A stretch of 64,000 bases of DNA from Pectinophora gossypiella (GCF_024362695.1 NC_065424.1:11015840-11079839), one strand, 5' to 3'; counted from the stretch's first letter, positions 18,530 to 29,882 are shown. Notes: a model not told the origin generated them from the sequence alone. Translations and numbers: made by a program.

Positions 18530-18835
18530 CGGCCTCCGCGGTCACGATCCGGAGGTCCCGGGTTTGAATCCCGGTGGGGAGATATCACAAAAAATTACTT
18601 TGTCAGTCTGTGGTTTGGTTAGGACATTACAGACTGATCGCCTGATTGTCCAAAAGTAAGATGATCCGTACTTCGGAAGGCACGTTAAGCCGTTGGTCCC
18701 GGTTACTACTTACTGATGTAAGTAAGTAGTCGTTACATGAGCAATGTCAGGGGCCTTTGGTGGCTCAATAATAACGCTGACATCAGTGTTGATAAGGTTG
18801 GTAATTCACCTCACAACCCACACAATAGAAGAAGA
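18530..18835 (+). mobile_element. SINE-A
   Basis: Head missing the box A part (GGCCTCCGCGGTCACGATCC), box B GGGTTTGAATCCCGG, core GTACTTCGGAAGGCACGTTA, tail ending AACCCACACAATAGAAG. About 150 bp upstream of the receptor's 5'UTR acceptor. Confidence 0.88.
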
Positions 18836-18864
18836 ACCATGTATTTATATGCTACCGGAAATAT

Positions 18865-19560
18865 ATGAAATCAAGGAATTGTATACAAATACTAGGAAAT
18901 GTGTACAATTCTGATACTATTTAGGAAATATAAAAAAATATTGTTTGAAAAACTATTTAATGCATAGATATCCTAGGAAATGTATAAATTTCCTCGGAAT
19001 TATATAAAATTCCAATATCGTATTAGGAAATGTATAAATGCTTTCTGTAATAAAACACGTTGTTAATACAATTTTTTTATTATAACACTTATTGTAAATG
19101 TAAATATAAATAAATAAAGATAAAGATTTTTATTGTGCATAAATTTAGGTACAGTTATAGATAATAGTTGCAGTCATACCATAAAATAATAATAATAATT
19201 ATGTGCATAATATATTATTATCTGACTAATAAAATTAAAACTTCTAAAATCAAGTATGTTTTACATTTCCGATTACTATTTAGGAAATGTGTAGATTTTC
19301 TAGGAAATAATAATAAAAACACTTTATTGCACACAAATTCACAAAACATTTACAGGATAAACTTATTCTAAGGTGGGCAAAGGCGGCCTTATCGCTAAGA
19401 GCGATCTCTTCCAGACAACCTTCGGCAAAGGATATGGTACATTTGTACAGCTGCAGTGTAATGTGTAAGTATAATATTAATTTATTTCACACATTTTCGT
19501 GCTATTTTAGGAATTACATACATTTCCTAGGAATTGTATAAAATGACGAAATACATACAT
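18865..19560. repeat. Cluster of TAGGAAATGTATA-type words, split by a LINE tail
   Basis: Variants of TAGGAAATGTATAAAT and its reverse occur about ten times at 18870-19035, 19260-19310 and 19500-19560. The outer ends (AAGGAATTGTATACAAATAC.. and ..CCTAGGAATTGTATAAAAT) look inverted. LINE H (19312-19465) sits inside. Possibly an old TIR element with subterminal repeats. Confidence 0.5.
19312..19465 (-). mobile_element. LINE H 3' tail
   Basis: AACACTTTATTGCACACAAA, TTACAGGATAAACTTATTCT, CTTCCAGACAACCTTCGGC. Close to the 10465 copy. Confidence 0.85.
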
Positions 19561-19632
19561 TTCCGTTATCATACTCGTATTATACATGTTTAAGTTTTTT
19601 GATAAATAAATATATTCTATTCTATATATTGA

Positions 19633-19925
19633 GGAGCTCGGTGGCGCAGCGGTAAACGCGCTCGGTCTGCGATAGTTGAAGGTAAGCAACTTTCGTAAAG
19701 GCCGGGCATAGGATGGGTGACCACAAAAAAAAAACAGTTTTCATCTCGAGCTCCTCCGCGCTTCGGAAGGCACATTGAGCCGTTGGTCCCGGCTGCAATA
19801 GCAGTCGTTAATAACCATCAATCCGCACTAACCCGCGTGATGGTTTAAGGCCCGATCTCCCTATCCATCCATAGGAAAGGCCCGTGCCCCAGCAGTGGGG
19901 ACGTGAATGTGCTGATGATGATGAT
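19633..19925 (+). mobile_element. SINE-C, full length
   Basis: GAGGAGCTCGGTGGCGCAGC.., 5S-like GGATGGGTGACCAC, core, tail CCCCAGCAGTGGGGACG, (GAT)n end. Confidence 0.9.
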
Positions 19926-19957
19926 ACATATATATAACATACTTACTTCTAATTGAA

Positions 19958-20120
<163 letters not shown>

Positions 20121-20599
20121 TTTTAAATCATGAATTTTGCGACAGAAAAGTATGTTTGTTATGTACATACATGTATATGTGTGTCGTAGATTTTACCTAA
20201 ATAAACTTTTTTATCATTATTTTTTATTATTATATATGATTAAGTGTTTTGATAAATAAATATATTCTATTCTATTATAAGCAGTTGCTCTATTCTATAT
20301 AATCGGACAAACTTGACCCACAAAATGCGAATACAATGTAGGTTAGGTACCCACCTCATCAATACTTCCAAAACCAATTTCAAAATAATCGTATTCAGGT
20401 AAACGTACACTCACAGCGAACTCCTTGATAGAACCCTTCAATTTTTCGCTATATCAGTCCCACATAATGATCGCCCTTGTTAACTTCTACCGGGACTGAC
20501 AGAGCACTCGAACTATCGATATTTGGCTGCTTTTTATCGAGAACGTGAACGGTTGCTTTCTTCATTGAATAATCTAATTGAATAGTTGTAGGGCTAACA

Positions 20600-20609
20600 C
20601 CCCCCCCCC

Positions 20610-20648
<39 letters not shown>

Positions 20649-20663
20649 ACGCGCGCGCGCGCG
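20600..20663. repeat. Poly-C, (CA)n and (CG)n compound tract
   Basis: Thirteen or so C's, about 20 CA units, then seven CG units. Alternating purine-pyrimidine, so a candidate Z-DNA former. Confidence 0.95.
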
Positions 20664-20694
20664 TAGTACTTTCTAACTTTAAATTTTCGTTTTT

Positions 20695-21010
20695 ACTTTT
20701 CTTTGTGAGGAGCTCGGTAGCGCAGCGGTAAACGCGCTCGGTCTGCGATTGTTGAAGTAAAGGAACTTTCGCAAAGGCCGGGCATAGGATGGGTGACCAC
20801 AAAAAACACAGTTTTCATCTCGAGCTCCTCCGTGCTTCGGAAGGCACGTTAAGCCGTTGGTCCCGGCTGCATTAGCAGTTGTTAATAACCATCAATCCGC
20901 ACTGGGCCCGCGTGATGGTTTAAGGCCCGATCTCCCTATCCATCCATAGGGAAGGCCCGTGCCCCAGCAGTGGGGACGTTAATGGGCTGATGATGATGAC
21001 TTTTCTTTGT
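20695..21010 (+). mobile_element. SINE-C with perfect 12-bp target duplication
   Basis: Element 20707-20998 with all parts (tRNA-like head, 5S-like segment, core, tail, GAT repeats), flanked by ACTTTTCTTTGT at 20695-20706 and 20999-21010. The sharpest SINE-C boundaries in the window. Confidence 0.93.
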
Positions 21011-21063
21011 AAGTATAACAAGTTTGTAACATTCTAATTTTTATGGCTATATAACCAAAACAC

Positions 21064-21145
21064 CAATGTAACATTGTCAGTGGAATCATGGTCTGAATCA
21101 CCCCCTTAGTATTCGTTACGATGTCACTAACACCCTGTATAAAAT
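21064..21145. mobile_element. MITE D half-element
   Basis: Right arm only: GGAATCATGGTCTGAATCAC, TATTCGTTACGATGTCACTA, CACCCTGTATA. Confidence 0.75.
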
Positions 21146-21226
21146 CAGTAAAGATGCTAGAGACCCCAGACAGCAGCTAAACCCACTCTGTATTTTGTCT
21201 CTACTCTCAGTCCCGCGAAAAGGTAA

Positions 21227-21300
21227 GGTTAGGTTAGGTTAGGTTATCACGCGATCGGGGATGCGCGGCGCAGCGCGCGGCGCGGGCTGTCGGGGAAACA
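21227..21300. repeat. (TTAGG)n run followed by GC-rich palindromic patch
   Basis: Four TTAGG units at 21227-21246, then GCGCGGCGCAGCGCGCGGCG, self-complementary. CpG content is far above the surroundings. Confidence 0.8.
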
Positions 21301-21384
21301 AACGTATAACAATGTACAGAGCGTTCACGCCGGTAAAGCGTTTTTGCAGATGTTTGTTTGAATTATGGCTTCATTGACTGGTAC

Positions 21385-21700
21385 AACCTCCGTGGTTTAG
21401 TGGTTAGAGCGTTAGGCTCAAGATCTCGATCCGGGTTGGATTCCCGATGGGGACATTGTCGAAATCACTTTGTGAGACTGTCTTTTGTTTGGTAAGGACT
21501 TTTCAGGCTTGAATCACCTGATTGTCCGAAAAAGTAAGATGATTCCGTGCTTCGGAAGGCACGTTAAGCCGTTGCTCCCGGCCGTAAAAACACTTCCACC
21601 AACCCGCATTGGAGCAGCGTGGTGGAGTATGCTCCATACCCCCTCCAGTTGTTTGAGGGGAGGCCTGTGCCGCAGTGGGACGTATATAGGCTTTTTATGT
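21385..21700 (+). mobile_element. SINE-B
   Basis: CCTCCGTGGTTTAGTGGTTA head, GCTTCGGAAGGCACGTTAAG core, TGGAGCAGCGTGGTGGAGTA, tail to TATATAGGC. Small deletions. Confidence 0.9.
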
Positions 21701-21784
21701 GTTATTTTATTATATTATTATAATATATATAGCTACAAACCCATGTACCTATTGACTGACTGACATAGTTGTTCTCCCAGAAGG

Positions 21785-23215
21785 AGCGTCGGGGGGTAAA
21801 AATTATGTATGGGGGGTGTGATCGGAACCTCCCGGTGAGTATGGGAAAACTTCCAGATCTTGGAAAACTGCTCCGCATCAGGGAGACACCCTACGGCCTG
21901 GCCAAACTATCGCACCCAGAACATTATTTTTTCCACCAAGGCTATTAAAATCTTGGTCAAATTCAGTCGCCGGTGAAAAAAAATCAAAATGGCGGAAAAA
22001 CAAGATGGCCGCCATACAAAATTTTGTTTTTCCAGAAAATGTCTCGGAGGTAAAAACTGTGTATGGAATTGTAATTGGAACATCCTGTTGAGTATGGAAG
22101 TACTTCTCGATCTTGAAAAACTGCTCCGCATCAGGGAGACACCCTACGGCCTGGCAAAACTATCGCACCTGGAACATTTTTGTTTTCACGAAACCTATTT
22201 AAATCTTGGTCAAATTTTATCGCCGGTGAAAAAAAAACAAAATGGCCGAAAAACAAGATGGCCGCCATACAAATTTTTCGTTTTTCCTCAAAATGCTTCG
22301 GGGGTAAAAATGATGTATAGGGATGTGATCGAAACGTCATGTCAAGTATGAAAATACGTCTGGGTTTCCGATGTCTGCTCCGCATCAGGGAAACACCCTA
22401 CTGCCTGGCGAAACTATCGCACCTGGAACTTTTTTGTTTTCACGAAATCTATTAAATTCTTAGTCAAATTTAATCGCCGGTGAGAAAAAAACAAAATGGC
22501 GAAAAACAAGATGGCCGCCGTCTCGGAGGTAAAAATAATGTATGGGAGGTGTGATCGAAACGTCAAGCTGAGTATGGAAAAACTGTTCGATCTTGAAAAA
22601 CTGCTCCCCATCAGGGAGACACCCTACGGCCTGGTGAATCTATCGCACGTGGAACTTTTTAGTTTTCACGATACCTATTTAAATCTTGGTCAAATTTAAT
22701 TGCCGGTGAATAAAAATCAAAATGGCGGAAAATCAAGATGGCCGCCATACAAATATTTCGTTTTTCCTGAAAATGCCTCGGGGGTAAAAATGATGTATAG
22801 GGATGTGATCGGATCCGTCATGTTGAGTATTTCAATACTGCTCGAACTTGAAAAACTGCTCCGCATCAGGGAGACACCCTACGGCCTGCCGAAACTATCG
22901 CACCTGGAACAATTCTTTTTTCACGAGACCTATTTAAATCTTGGTCAAATCTTATCGCTAGAGAAAAAAAAACAAAATGGCCGAAAAACAAGATGGCCGC
23001 CATACAAAGTTTTGTTTTTCCAGAAAATGTCTCAGAGGTAAAAATGATGTATTGGGGTGTGATCGGAACGTCATCTTGGAAAACTGCTCCGCATCAGGGG
23101 TCACCCTACGGCCTGGCAAAACTATAGCACCTAGAACTTTTTTGATTTCACGAGACCTATTCAAGCCTTGGTCAAATTCTATCGCGGTAAAAAAATGGAG
23201 GGAAAACAAGACCCG
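21785..23215 (+). repeat. Tandem array of about six 230-262-bp units
   Basis: Unit landmarks recur in order: (T/G)CGG(A/G)GGTAAAAA at about 21787, 22047, 22292, 22521, 22766 and 23030; CTCCGCATCAGGGAGACACC then CTACGGCCTGG; and AAAATGGCGGAAAAACAAG then ATGGCCGCCATACAAA. Spacing 230-262 bp. Several frames stay open for 90-120 codons because of the repeat, on both strands, but the translations match no protein and contain no domain. It is a minisatellite-like array, not a gene. Confidence 0.9.
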
Positions 23216-23219
23216 CGAG

Positions 23220-23455
23220 CAGCTTGCTGCGAGCGAACCACGCGACATCTAGTGTTATGTATATGGCTGGTCCTATGTGACGGGTGCAACTTGTGGCATA
23301 GGGGACGCGGCCGGCGACGTGGTGGTTGATGCGCTATGAACCTCTACATGAATGGAGAAAACGCTTGACACCCCGCAACACCGCGTCGCGACACGCATCT
23401 CGTGACGGCCAGCGCATCCCTGAACGCGGCCTAAGATCGATGGAAATGTTTATTT
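23220..23455. other. CpG-rich unassigned stretch
   Basis: GGGGACGCGGCCGGCGACG, CACCGCGTCGCGACACGCAT. GC-rich for this window; joins the array to an M-family tail. Probably LINE 3'UTR, not proven. Small frames on both strands are not convincing. Confidence 0.4.
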
Positions 23456-23459
23456 CAAG

Positions 23460-23690
23460 TAAATGGACATTGAAAGAAAGAAAGAAACATTTATTACTTC
23501 CGGACATCACAGACACAGACAGACAGGTACATTACATTTAACACAGGACAGAAACCACACGGAAATCAATAAGTACACAGACAAAAAAAATATATCCAAA
23601 ACAAAAAGAAAAGCAAACCAAAATCATAAAAACAATAATAATAAAACTAAGTATTCTAAATGCAACGCACTGACGACGCGACGGCCCGAT
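23460..23690 (-). mobile_element. LINE M 3' tail
   Basis: (GAAA)n then CATTTATTACTTCCGGACAT, CACAGACACAGACAGACAGG. Reverse complement of tails at 53100-53165 and 58970-59025; also at 33630-33760. Confidence 0.75.
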
Positions 23691-23699
23691 CATCTGCGG

Positions 23700-24260
23700 T
23701 GGAGTCCGGAATAAAAGGACATTGCGCTATTTACTTGATAACAACCTTATTTATTCGTAGATAACAACTCTTTATTACAACTTACTTGCTATCATGAAGC
23801 TCTAACCAACGAAATAACTCCGTAATTCCTTAATAAACTTAAAAATTGTTGCAGCAATGAAATGCAGTCATCAGAGCAGAATAATGTTATAAAGATAAAA
23901 CTAAAACGGAACGTAAAAACAAAATGGTGGTCATAAAAATGTCCACAAAATGTTCTCCTGCGAATTCAGCTGTTAAAATGAGTTAAACACGAAACACACG
24001 GTTATGTATTTTGTGCGTGCACGTGTCGATTCGGCGAAATATTTTGTTATGGCGAGGTTAGTCATAATTCTTTTATATTTTGTTATACGTACATAAACAA
24101 GGTTAAAGATAGCGTGATGATATTGATACTTATCACAGAGTAGCTTGGAGTTATACAAGACGATTTTTCTAGCAAAAGATCGGTGAATCGCAGGTACTTA
24201 GTTCATGATGTAGGTACAAATTCCAATTCAAAAATATAATTATTCTGAAGGTAACATAGT
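23700..24260. other. No gene or known repeat seen
   Basis: AT-rich unique-looking sequence. Short open frames only. No splice-bounded coding segment recognised. Confidence 0.4.
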
Positions 24261-24264
24261 TACA

Positions 24265-24480
24265 CTTTGAATCGACATTTTTTCATAATAAACGTCTCAT
24301 CCGCCTAAAACTACTGCAGCTTCTCACAACTTGTATAGCCGGGGAAAAGAAGCTGCAAGAAATGCCTCGGCACTAGGTCCTAGACTTTTTTTTTTACAAA
24401 AAATTCCGTTACACAATTTAGTAATTTAGCTGCCTAATATTAGTTCACGGACAGTTAATTCCATGCCTTCATATCTTCTA
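24265..24480 (-). mobile_element. LINE I1 3'UTR
   Basis: Reverse complement of 9495-9735: AAACGTCTCATCCGCC, CTACTGCAGCTTCTCACAAC, GTATAGCCGGGGAAAAGAAG, GCCTCGGCACTAGG. Confidence 0.85.
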
Positions 24481-24854
24481 GATAATCTTTACAAAGTTTC
24501 TGTTTAATTACTTTCTTAAAACTGTTAGCAAAGGTAAATACTGAATGTCAATGGGAATCTGCTCATTGTAAACACGTATAGACAAGACAAGTTTAGTAAC
24601 ATGTAAGACAAGTTTATGTTTATTCCGGGTAATAACAATGTGCTGATCAATATTTTCTCCGAACAATCATTATAATATTATGTTTTTCACATAGTAATAA
24701 AGTACCTCTAACTACTTTACCTGGGAATATTTTCGTAAGCTTCTGTGTTTTATTATTGTTAAAATATATTAGCGAAATAGTCATAGCACAAAAGAACCAG
24801 CATCCATAATGAAACTAAACTAAATATTCTTATTTTAATTTGATTTGATATGCG

Positions 24855-25167
24855 TGATGATGCATTGAGGAGCTCGGTGGCGCAGCGGTTAACGCGCTTG
24901 GTCTGCGATTGTTGAAGTTAAGCAACTTTCGCAAAGGCCGGTCATAGGATGGGTGACCACAAAAAATAAAAAGTTTTCATCTCGAGCTCCTCCGTGCTTC
25001 GGAAGGTACGTTAAGCCGTTGGTCCCGGCTGCATTAGCAGTCGTTAACAACCATCAATCCGCACTGGGCCCGCGTGATGGTTTAAGGCCCGATCTCCCTA
25101 TCCATCCATAGGGAAGGCCCGTGCCCCAGCAGTGGGGACGTTAATGGGCTGATGATGATGATGCATT
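24855..25167 (+). mobile_element. SINE-C, full length, with 11-bp target duplication
   Basis: Element 24866-25156 flanked by GATGATGCATT at 24855-24865 and 25157-25167 (part of the duplication overlaps the GAT tail). Has GCAGCGGTTAACGCG and GGATGGGTGACCAC. Confidence 0.9.
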
Positions 25168-25169
25168 AT

Positions 25170-25795
25170 AGTATGTTGTAAGAAAGTTCAAACTTTTTAA
25201 TTAAAAACTCACACAGTATAACACCGTATGTCAATTAACAGATAAATCACCCCGCAGACGCTGATTTGTGTTTGTATATGCGTACGCGCATAAAGCGCGC
25301 ATGGTTTACGTTTTTGCGCCCGTTAATAGACGTAGGACAAGTTGTTTAGCCCAAAGTGTAAACAGACGGTAATGCGTCCGTTTATTTAATAAAAATATGG
25401 ACAAGCAAGTTTTTTCACGTACATTTTAAGGTTCCGTATATTTCATTTATTTTTATTATTGTCTTCTTTCCCGTGTTTCAAATAAAGTAAAAATAAAGTT
25501 TTCACGAAACTTGTACTTTAAAATTTCGGTTCATCAGGTATATTTATTTGTCGAGAAATGTTAATAAAATAATGCTTTATCCTAAATATCTTTATAAAGA
25601 AAAAAAATAAACACAAAAACCTTTAAAGCCGCCTATAAACAGAAGAGTTCTAACTGATTAATAAATCTAAATTAACTTTTCCAAGTCTATGAACATTGAC
25701 ATTAAGGCATTAGTTGTTATTTCGACAAGATGGAGTATCTAGATTCTTTTTAGGGTTCCGTACGAAAAAGGTAAAAAGAAACCTTTATGATGAGC
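25170..25795. other. No gene seen; AT-rich
   Basis: Contains a GC-rich patch TATGCGTACGCGCATAAAGCGCGCATG at 25277-25303 by position, imperfectly palindromic. Otherwise low-complexity A/T. No family match. Confidence 0.35.
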
Positions 25796-25799
25796 ACAT

Positions 25800-26155
25800 A
25801 CATAGGCTCGACCGTTATAGACGGCGATATGGTTTACCATCTACCACGTTGGTCTAACAGGTGCTTGGTGAGGTGTGGGTAATGTTTCATCTTGCGATGG
25901 ATGTACTGGTTGGAGGCCGAGGAAATGGATTCTGGTAGGGGCCTAGCTAGAACATCACCGATTGAGAAATTGGTCGGTGTGCTGCGGAACGGAAGGCGAT
26001 TGGGGCAACCACCGTTCTACACGCCCTATCTATGGAGTAATGAAGGCGATTACTCCATCGACAAGAGCGCAGCTCTTAAATAAAGAGAGAGAGAGATGGA
26101 AGTACCTCAACTACTTACGCCAATTGGGATAGAGTCGTGAGCTCATGTTATGTTA
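25800..26155 (+). mobile_element. Retroposon N/O composite tail
   Basis: GGCTCGACCGTTATAGACGG, CACGTTGGTCTAACAGGTGC, TTCATCTTGCGATGGATGTA, then an O-like part (CGACAAGAGCGCAGCTCTTA at 26060) and TTGGGATAGAGTCGTGAGCT. Two families are interleaved. Confidence 0.65.
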
Positions 26156-26317
26156 TGAGAGTAAGTGCGTCTGGTCAAAAAGTATCCCCCCCCCTTCCTT
26201 CCCTTTCGGTCCCCTTTTTGGCAATTGCAACATTAAAATACCGTTAAATAAATAAATAAATAAATAAAAAAAGTATTAAAAATTTTACTTTATACTTTTT
26301 AATTAATTTTCTGTTCA

Positions 26318-26645
26318 TCGGTCTACCTCAACGACCCGATTACTCTAGCCATAGAGGCAGCCAATCAGCTCGCGACACCAAACACTTCAGGACCCCCATA
26401 CCGACTCCGCCGGCGTGTTCGACGTTCGCGCTTATCGCTGTCGACCCACTTCTAATTCTTCCAATAATTCTTTCAAATATTCTTCCTCTCAGACCACGCC
26501 TTGAGCCGAGGTTCGCGCCCAACTGGGCGCCCTCAGGCCTGTCGTCTTAAATGTTGTACCGGGTGAGAGCCCTCAGCTCTCCCCATTTGTCCGGCCAAGT
26601 ATTTTAATGCCATCTGCGGCAAATCTACAATAAGTCACGTCAAAA
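26318..26645 (+). mobile_element. Retroposon E
   Basis: CGACCCGATTACTCTAGCCA, GCCAATCAGCTCGCGACACC, CGCGCCCAACTGGGCGCCC, GCCATCTGCGGCAAATCTAC, AAGTCACGTCAAAAAAAG. The 3' A-run is at the right, so the element reads on the plus strand here. Confidence 0.85.
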
Positions 26646-26944
26646 AAAGGTCTACGTTCTTATTGTTGGGCGTGTTTGTAACCTATGTAACTACTTAAAG
26701 TAAACTATATCATATTCATTTATTGTTTATTTATTGTAATTTGTTATATTTATTGTTTTTTTTTTATGGGTTGATGAGGTTAGTACTCCACCTCACAATC
26801 CACACGATAGAAGAAGAGATTAATTTATTCATATCAAAGTCACAAGTAATTAAGGTGTTACATGGTATTAGGTACATGTGACGCCCTCAAGGGCACAGCA
26901 ACGTAAGAGGTGACAGCAGCTTTATTATAACATTATTATTATTA

Positions 26945-27115
26945 ATAATAATAATAAAAATACTTTATTGCACACAAATTCACAAAACATTTACAGGATA
27001 AACTATTCCTTCCTGCTTGCGGCCTGTTGTGCTTTTCTGTATATGCTGTCCTTATCTCTGTATTTTGTGTCCATTGTGCTCAATAAAGTATTTTATCTAT
27101 CTATCTATCTATTAT
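26945..27115. mobile_element. Two LINE H tails head to head
   Basis: 26945-27005 is a minus-strand tail (ATACTTTATTGCACACAAA). 27010-27115 is a plus-strand tail (TGTGCTTTTCTGTATATGCT, TTGTGCTCAATAAAGTATTT, ATCT repeats). Confidence 0.75.
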
Positions 27116-27269
27116 TATTAAGTAACATAGAAAATTATGAATTATACAACTAAAATTAGCAGCAGAGGTTAGTTAGTTATTTATTATTAACAGTCTACGA
27201 GTGTTGAAACTAATTAAACAACAATCATCTTAACACCCCTCTCCTTAAGTATTTTCATTATGGACGCCC

Positions 27270-27600
27270 TCTACACATTCTTCTATCGTGTGGGTTGTGA
27301 GGGATTACCAACCCCGAGAGGAACTCGGTGGCGCAGCGGTAAACGCGCTCGGTCTGCGATTGTTGAAGTTAAGCAACTTTCGCAAAGGCCGGTCATAGGA
27401 TGGGTGACCACAAAAAAAAATCATCTCGAGCTCCTCCGTGCTTCGGAAGGTAAGCCGTTGGTCCCGGCTGCATTGGCAGTCGTTAATAACCATCAATCCG
27501 CACTGGGCCCGCGTGATGATTTAAGACCCGATCTCCCTATCCATCCATAGGGAAGGCTCGTGCCCCAGCAGTGGGGACGTTAATGGGCTGATGATGATGA
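27270..27600 (+). mobile_element. SINE-C inserted at a SINE-A tail fragment
   Basis: 27273-27314 is a minus-strand SINE-A tail (TTCTATCGTGTGGGTTGTGA). 27315-27600 is a full SINE-C (GGAACTCGGTGGCGCAGCGG, GGATGGGTGACCAC, GAT repeats). Confidence 0.85.
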
Positions 27601-28014
27601 CGTAGTATTATTCTTTGCTTAATGGCCACATAATTCATGTTTATTGGAAGGGATGTAGAGTGGACATAAACTAATAAACTATATTTTGTCTCTTTCTGAG
27701 TCAGACGGAGGACCAGTGGAAACCGAAACCTTTTCTACTTCAAATTAGGATACAAAGAACTTTGCTAAATTATTTTGTAAAAATATTATACTTGTCAGAA
27801 TCGATCAGTGTCGATCAGAATGTTTATGTATGCTAATTTTAGTATTCCTGGATTCAAATAATGTTATGATTATGATATGACTTTGACATGGGCAAGACGC
27901 GGTTGTTTGGTTGTTTCTCATTTCGAAGTAACCTTCGGTTCAGAGCGTTGGGTTCACGACCCCTCGATCCCTGGTAGAGGCCCGTCTATACAGGTTGTTA
28001 GGACTACCTTCTAT

Positions 28015-28655
28015 AAAGGGTGTTAGTGACATCGTAACGAATACTGAGAGGGTTGATTCAGACCATGATTTTGAGTAAATAAAAAAAAAACATTGTTTTA
28101 AGTTTACGCGGTTATTGGTGCTAATTCCTGTAAATAGCATCTAATTTTATTTTAAGTTATATCTGTCATTTTCTTATCCGCCGAAAAGGAAAGGGACGGG
28201 TAATCGACAAGCATAAAATTTATGGAACACACGTCAATTTTAAGCACAAATCTAAACCAACCGTCTAAAAATTTTACACCCGTCAATAACCCGACACAGT
28301 TAAGTAACAGCACGTCAAACGGATTGCATACCAGCGACGTACCTTTTGATTCGCCCGGGTTATTCATTCATTTACTCATTCTTCCTAAAATTAAGAGCTG
28401 TGAATCATCCGTCCCTTTTCTTTTCGACGGATATGAAAATGACGGATATGACTTAAAATAAAATTAGGCGGTGTCTGCAGGAATCGGGGCCACTGTCATA
28501 ATTAAAACACATAATAACGGGTTCTTACCGCGTTTTAATTAAAAAAAAACATGAATTTTCCGACAGGAAATTCCACCTGATATCAACTCAGAATCGTGGT
28601 CTGAATCATCCCCTTTAGTATTCGTTACGATGTCACTAACACCCTGTATAACACT
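28015..28655. mobile_element. Triple nest: Q inside R inside D
   Basis: Outer D arms at 28015-28080 and 28550-28655. Within them lie R halves (AAGTTTACGCGGTTAT at about 28100-28113 and TCATAATTAAAACACATAAT.. at about 28496-28545). Within R lies MITE Q at 28114-28493. R is contiguous at 32335-32487, which shows that Q interrupts it. Confidence 0.8.
28114..28493. mobile_element. MITE Q, complete fold-back copy
   Basis: Arms of about 90 bp: ATTGGTGCTAATTCCTGTAA.., CTTATCCGCCGAAAAGGAAA and the reverse CCCTTTTCTTTTCGACGG.., ..GGTGTCTGCAGGAATCGGGG. The centre carries CACGTCAAACGGATTGCATA. No transposase. Confidence 0.85.
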
Positions 28656-28779
28656 GTCCCAATTCCTACATTGATGTCTTAGTAATGGAGACGTTTCTTG
28701 CATTAGTTACATTATTCTATCTAACAGTAGTTACAATTCGTTTTTAAATAATTACAAAAACAACAACGTACGAGGTAGC

Positions 28780-28900
28780 TAGAGGTACATACATCCATCG
28801 CAAGATGAACTAAGTACCCACACCTCACCGATCTTTCTGTTAGACCAGCGTGATAGGCGGTGAGCAGTTCATAATAGTCGAGCCAAGTGTGTTAGTGAAA
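28780..28900 (-). mobile_element. Retroposon N fragment
   Basis: TACATCCATCGCAAGATGAA, TTAGACCAGCGTGATAGGCG, ATAGTCGAGCCAAGTGTG. Reverse of the 25800 and 48105 copies. Confidence 0.8.
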
Positions 28901-28971
28901 ACTGCAGTTAAGATAAAATAATCTTGGCGCAAGCCCGGACCGGGTACCGGGTTTAAACCGGCAAATCATCA

Positions 28972-29280
28972 TCATTACACAGGGTCCGCTTACCTAACCT
29001 GAAGATTTGACAGGTACGGTTTTTTACAGAAGCGACTGCCTGTCTGATCTTCCAACCCGCGAAGGGAAAACCAGTCCAATACAGGTTAAGTCACATACCT
29101 CTAAAATGCATTTCTCAAGAATGTGGGTTTCCTCACGATGTTTTCCTTCACCGCTGAGCACGTGATAATAATTTATGATCCAAACATGAATTCGAAAACA
29201 AATTGGACAATCATGGATCCGAACCTGCGACCTCAAAGTGAGAGGCAAGCGTTCTACTAACTGGGCTATTACGGCTCCAC
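28972..29280 (-). mobile_element. SINE-F, full length
   Basis: CAGGGTCCGCTTACCTAACC at left to the tRNA-like head at right: box B GATCCGAACCTGCGACC and box A TTCTACTAACTGGGCTATTA as read on the plus strand. Confidence 0.9.
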
Positions 29281-29502
29281 AGCTCACGTCGAATCATCAT
29301 CATCATAATCGGCCGGAAATCATTCACATCTGGAGATTGGCCTCTTCCAAGGCTCGCTACATTGACATCCTCTGCTGCCCGCATCCAGCGTACTCCCGCA
29401 ACCTTCAGATGGAAAACGTGATTGAAAAATAAAAACCAACTACTTAATAACTCATTAGTGCAGGTAAATAAGGAAATAAAATACTTACTAAATATAAGAG
29501 AC

Positions 29503-29882
29503 TAGCTTTTGCCCGCGACTTCGTCCGCGTGGCGTGTGTCTATATTTCGCGGTTTAGATTTTTTCATACAAATGTTTTTGCCCGCTAACTCCCGTTCCCG
29601 GGTGAATTTTGCAATATCCTGTTGCAACTAAGCTTTAAGGTTACTAAGGTACCTGCATGCCAAATTTCAAGCGTCTAACTTAAGCGGATTAGATTTTTCA
29701 TTCAAAAGGATTTTCCCGCTAATTCCCGTTCTCGTTTGAATTTCAAGAATTCCTTTCTTAATGCACCTCTATGGTACCTAAGCTACGTCCCTTCCAAATT
29801 TCAAGTGCCTACGTTTAGCAAAATAGGCTGTGCGTTGATATGTCAGTCAGTCAGTTTCTCCTTTTATATATTTAGATATATG
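29503..29882 (+). mobile_element. Retroposon V splitting the exon copy
   Basis: Starts CTAGCTTTTGCCCGCGACTT, contains two related inner units (CCCGCTAACTCCCGTTCCCG and CCCGCTAATTCCCGTTCTCG, about 130 bp apart, each followed by CAAATTTCAAG), and ends TATGTCAGTCAGTCAGTTTC with a T/A-rich tail. A widely seen insect repeat type by recollection; class not certain. Confidence 0.75.

Noticed and set aside
20449..20802. 117-codon minus-strand frame
   Set aside because: It runs through a CA/CG microsatellite and a SINE-C head.
21989..23041. Open frames of 90-120 codons in the tandem array as a repeat protein
   Set aside because: Frames are open on both strands, shift between units and carry no domain; explained by repeated non-coding units.
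21785..23215. CRISPR-like array
   Set aside because: Units are 230-262 bp with no short repeat/spacer pattern; the genome is an insect's.
29238..29432. Small plus-strand frame near the exon copy
   Set aside because: It spans the SINE-F head and a patch (CTGCCCGCATCCAGCG) that also occurs at about 9140, so it is repetitive.
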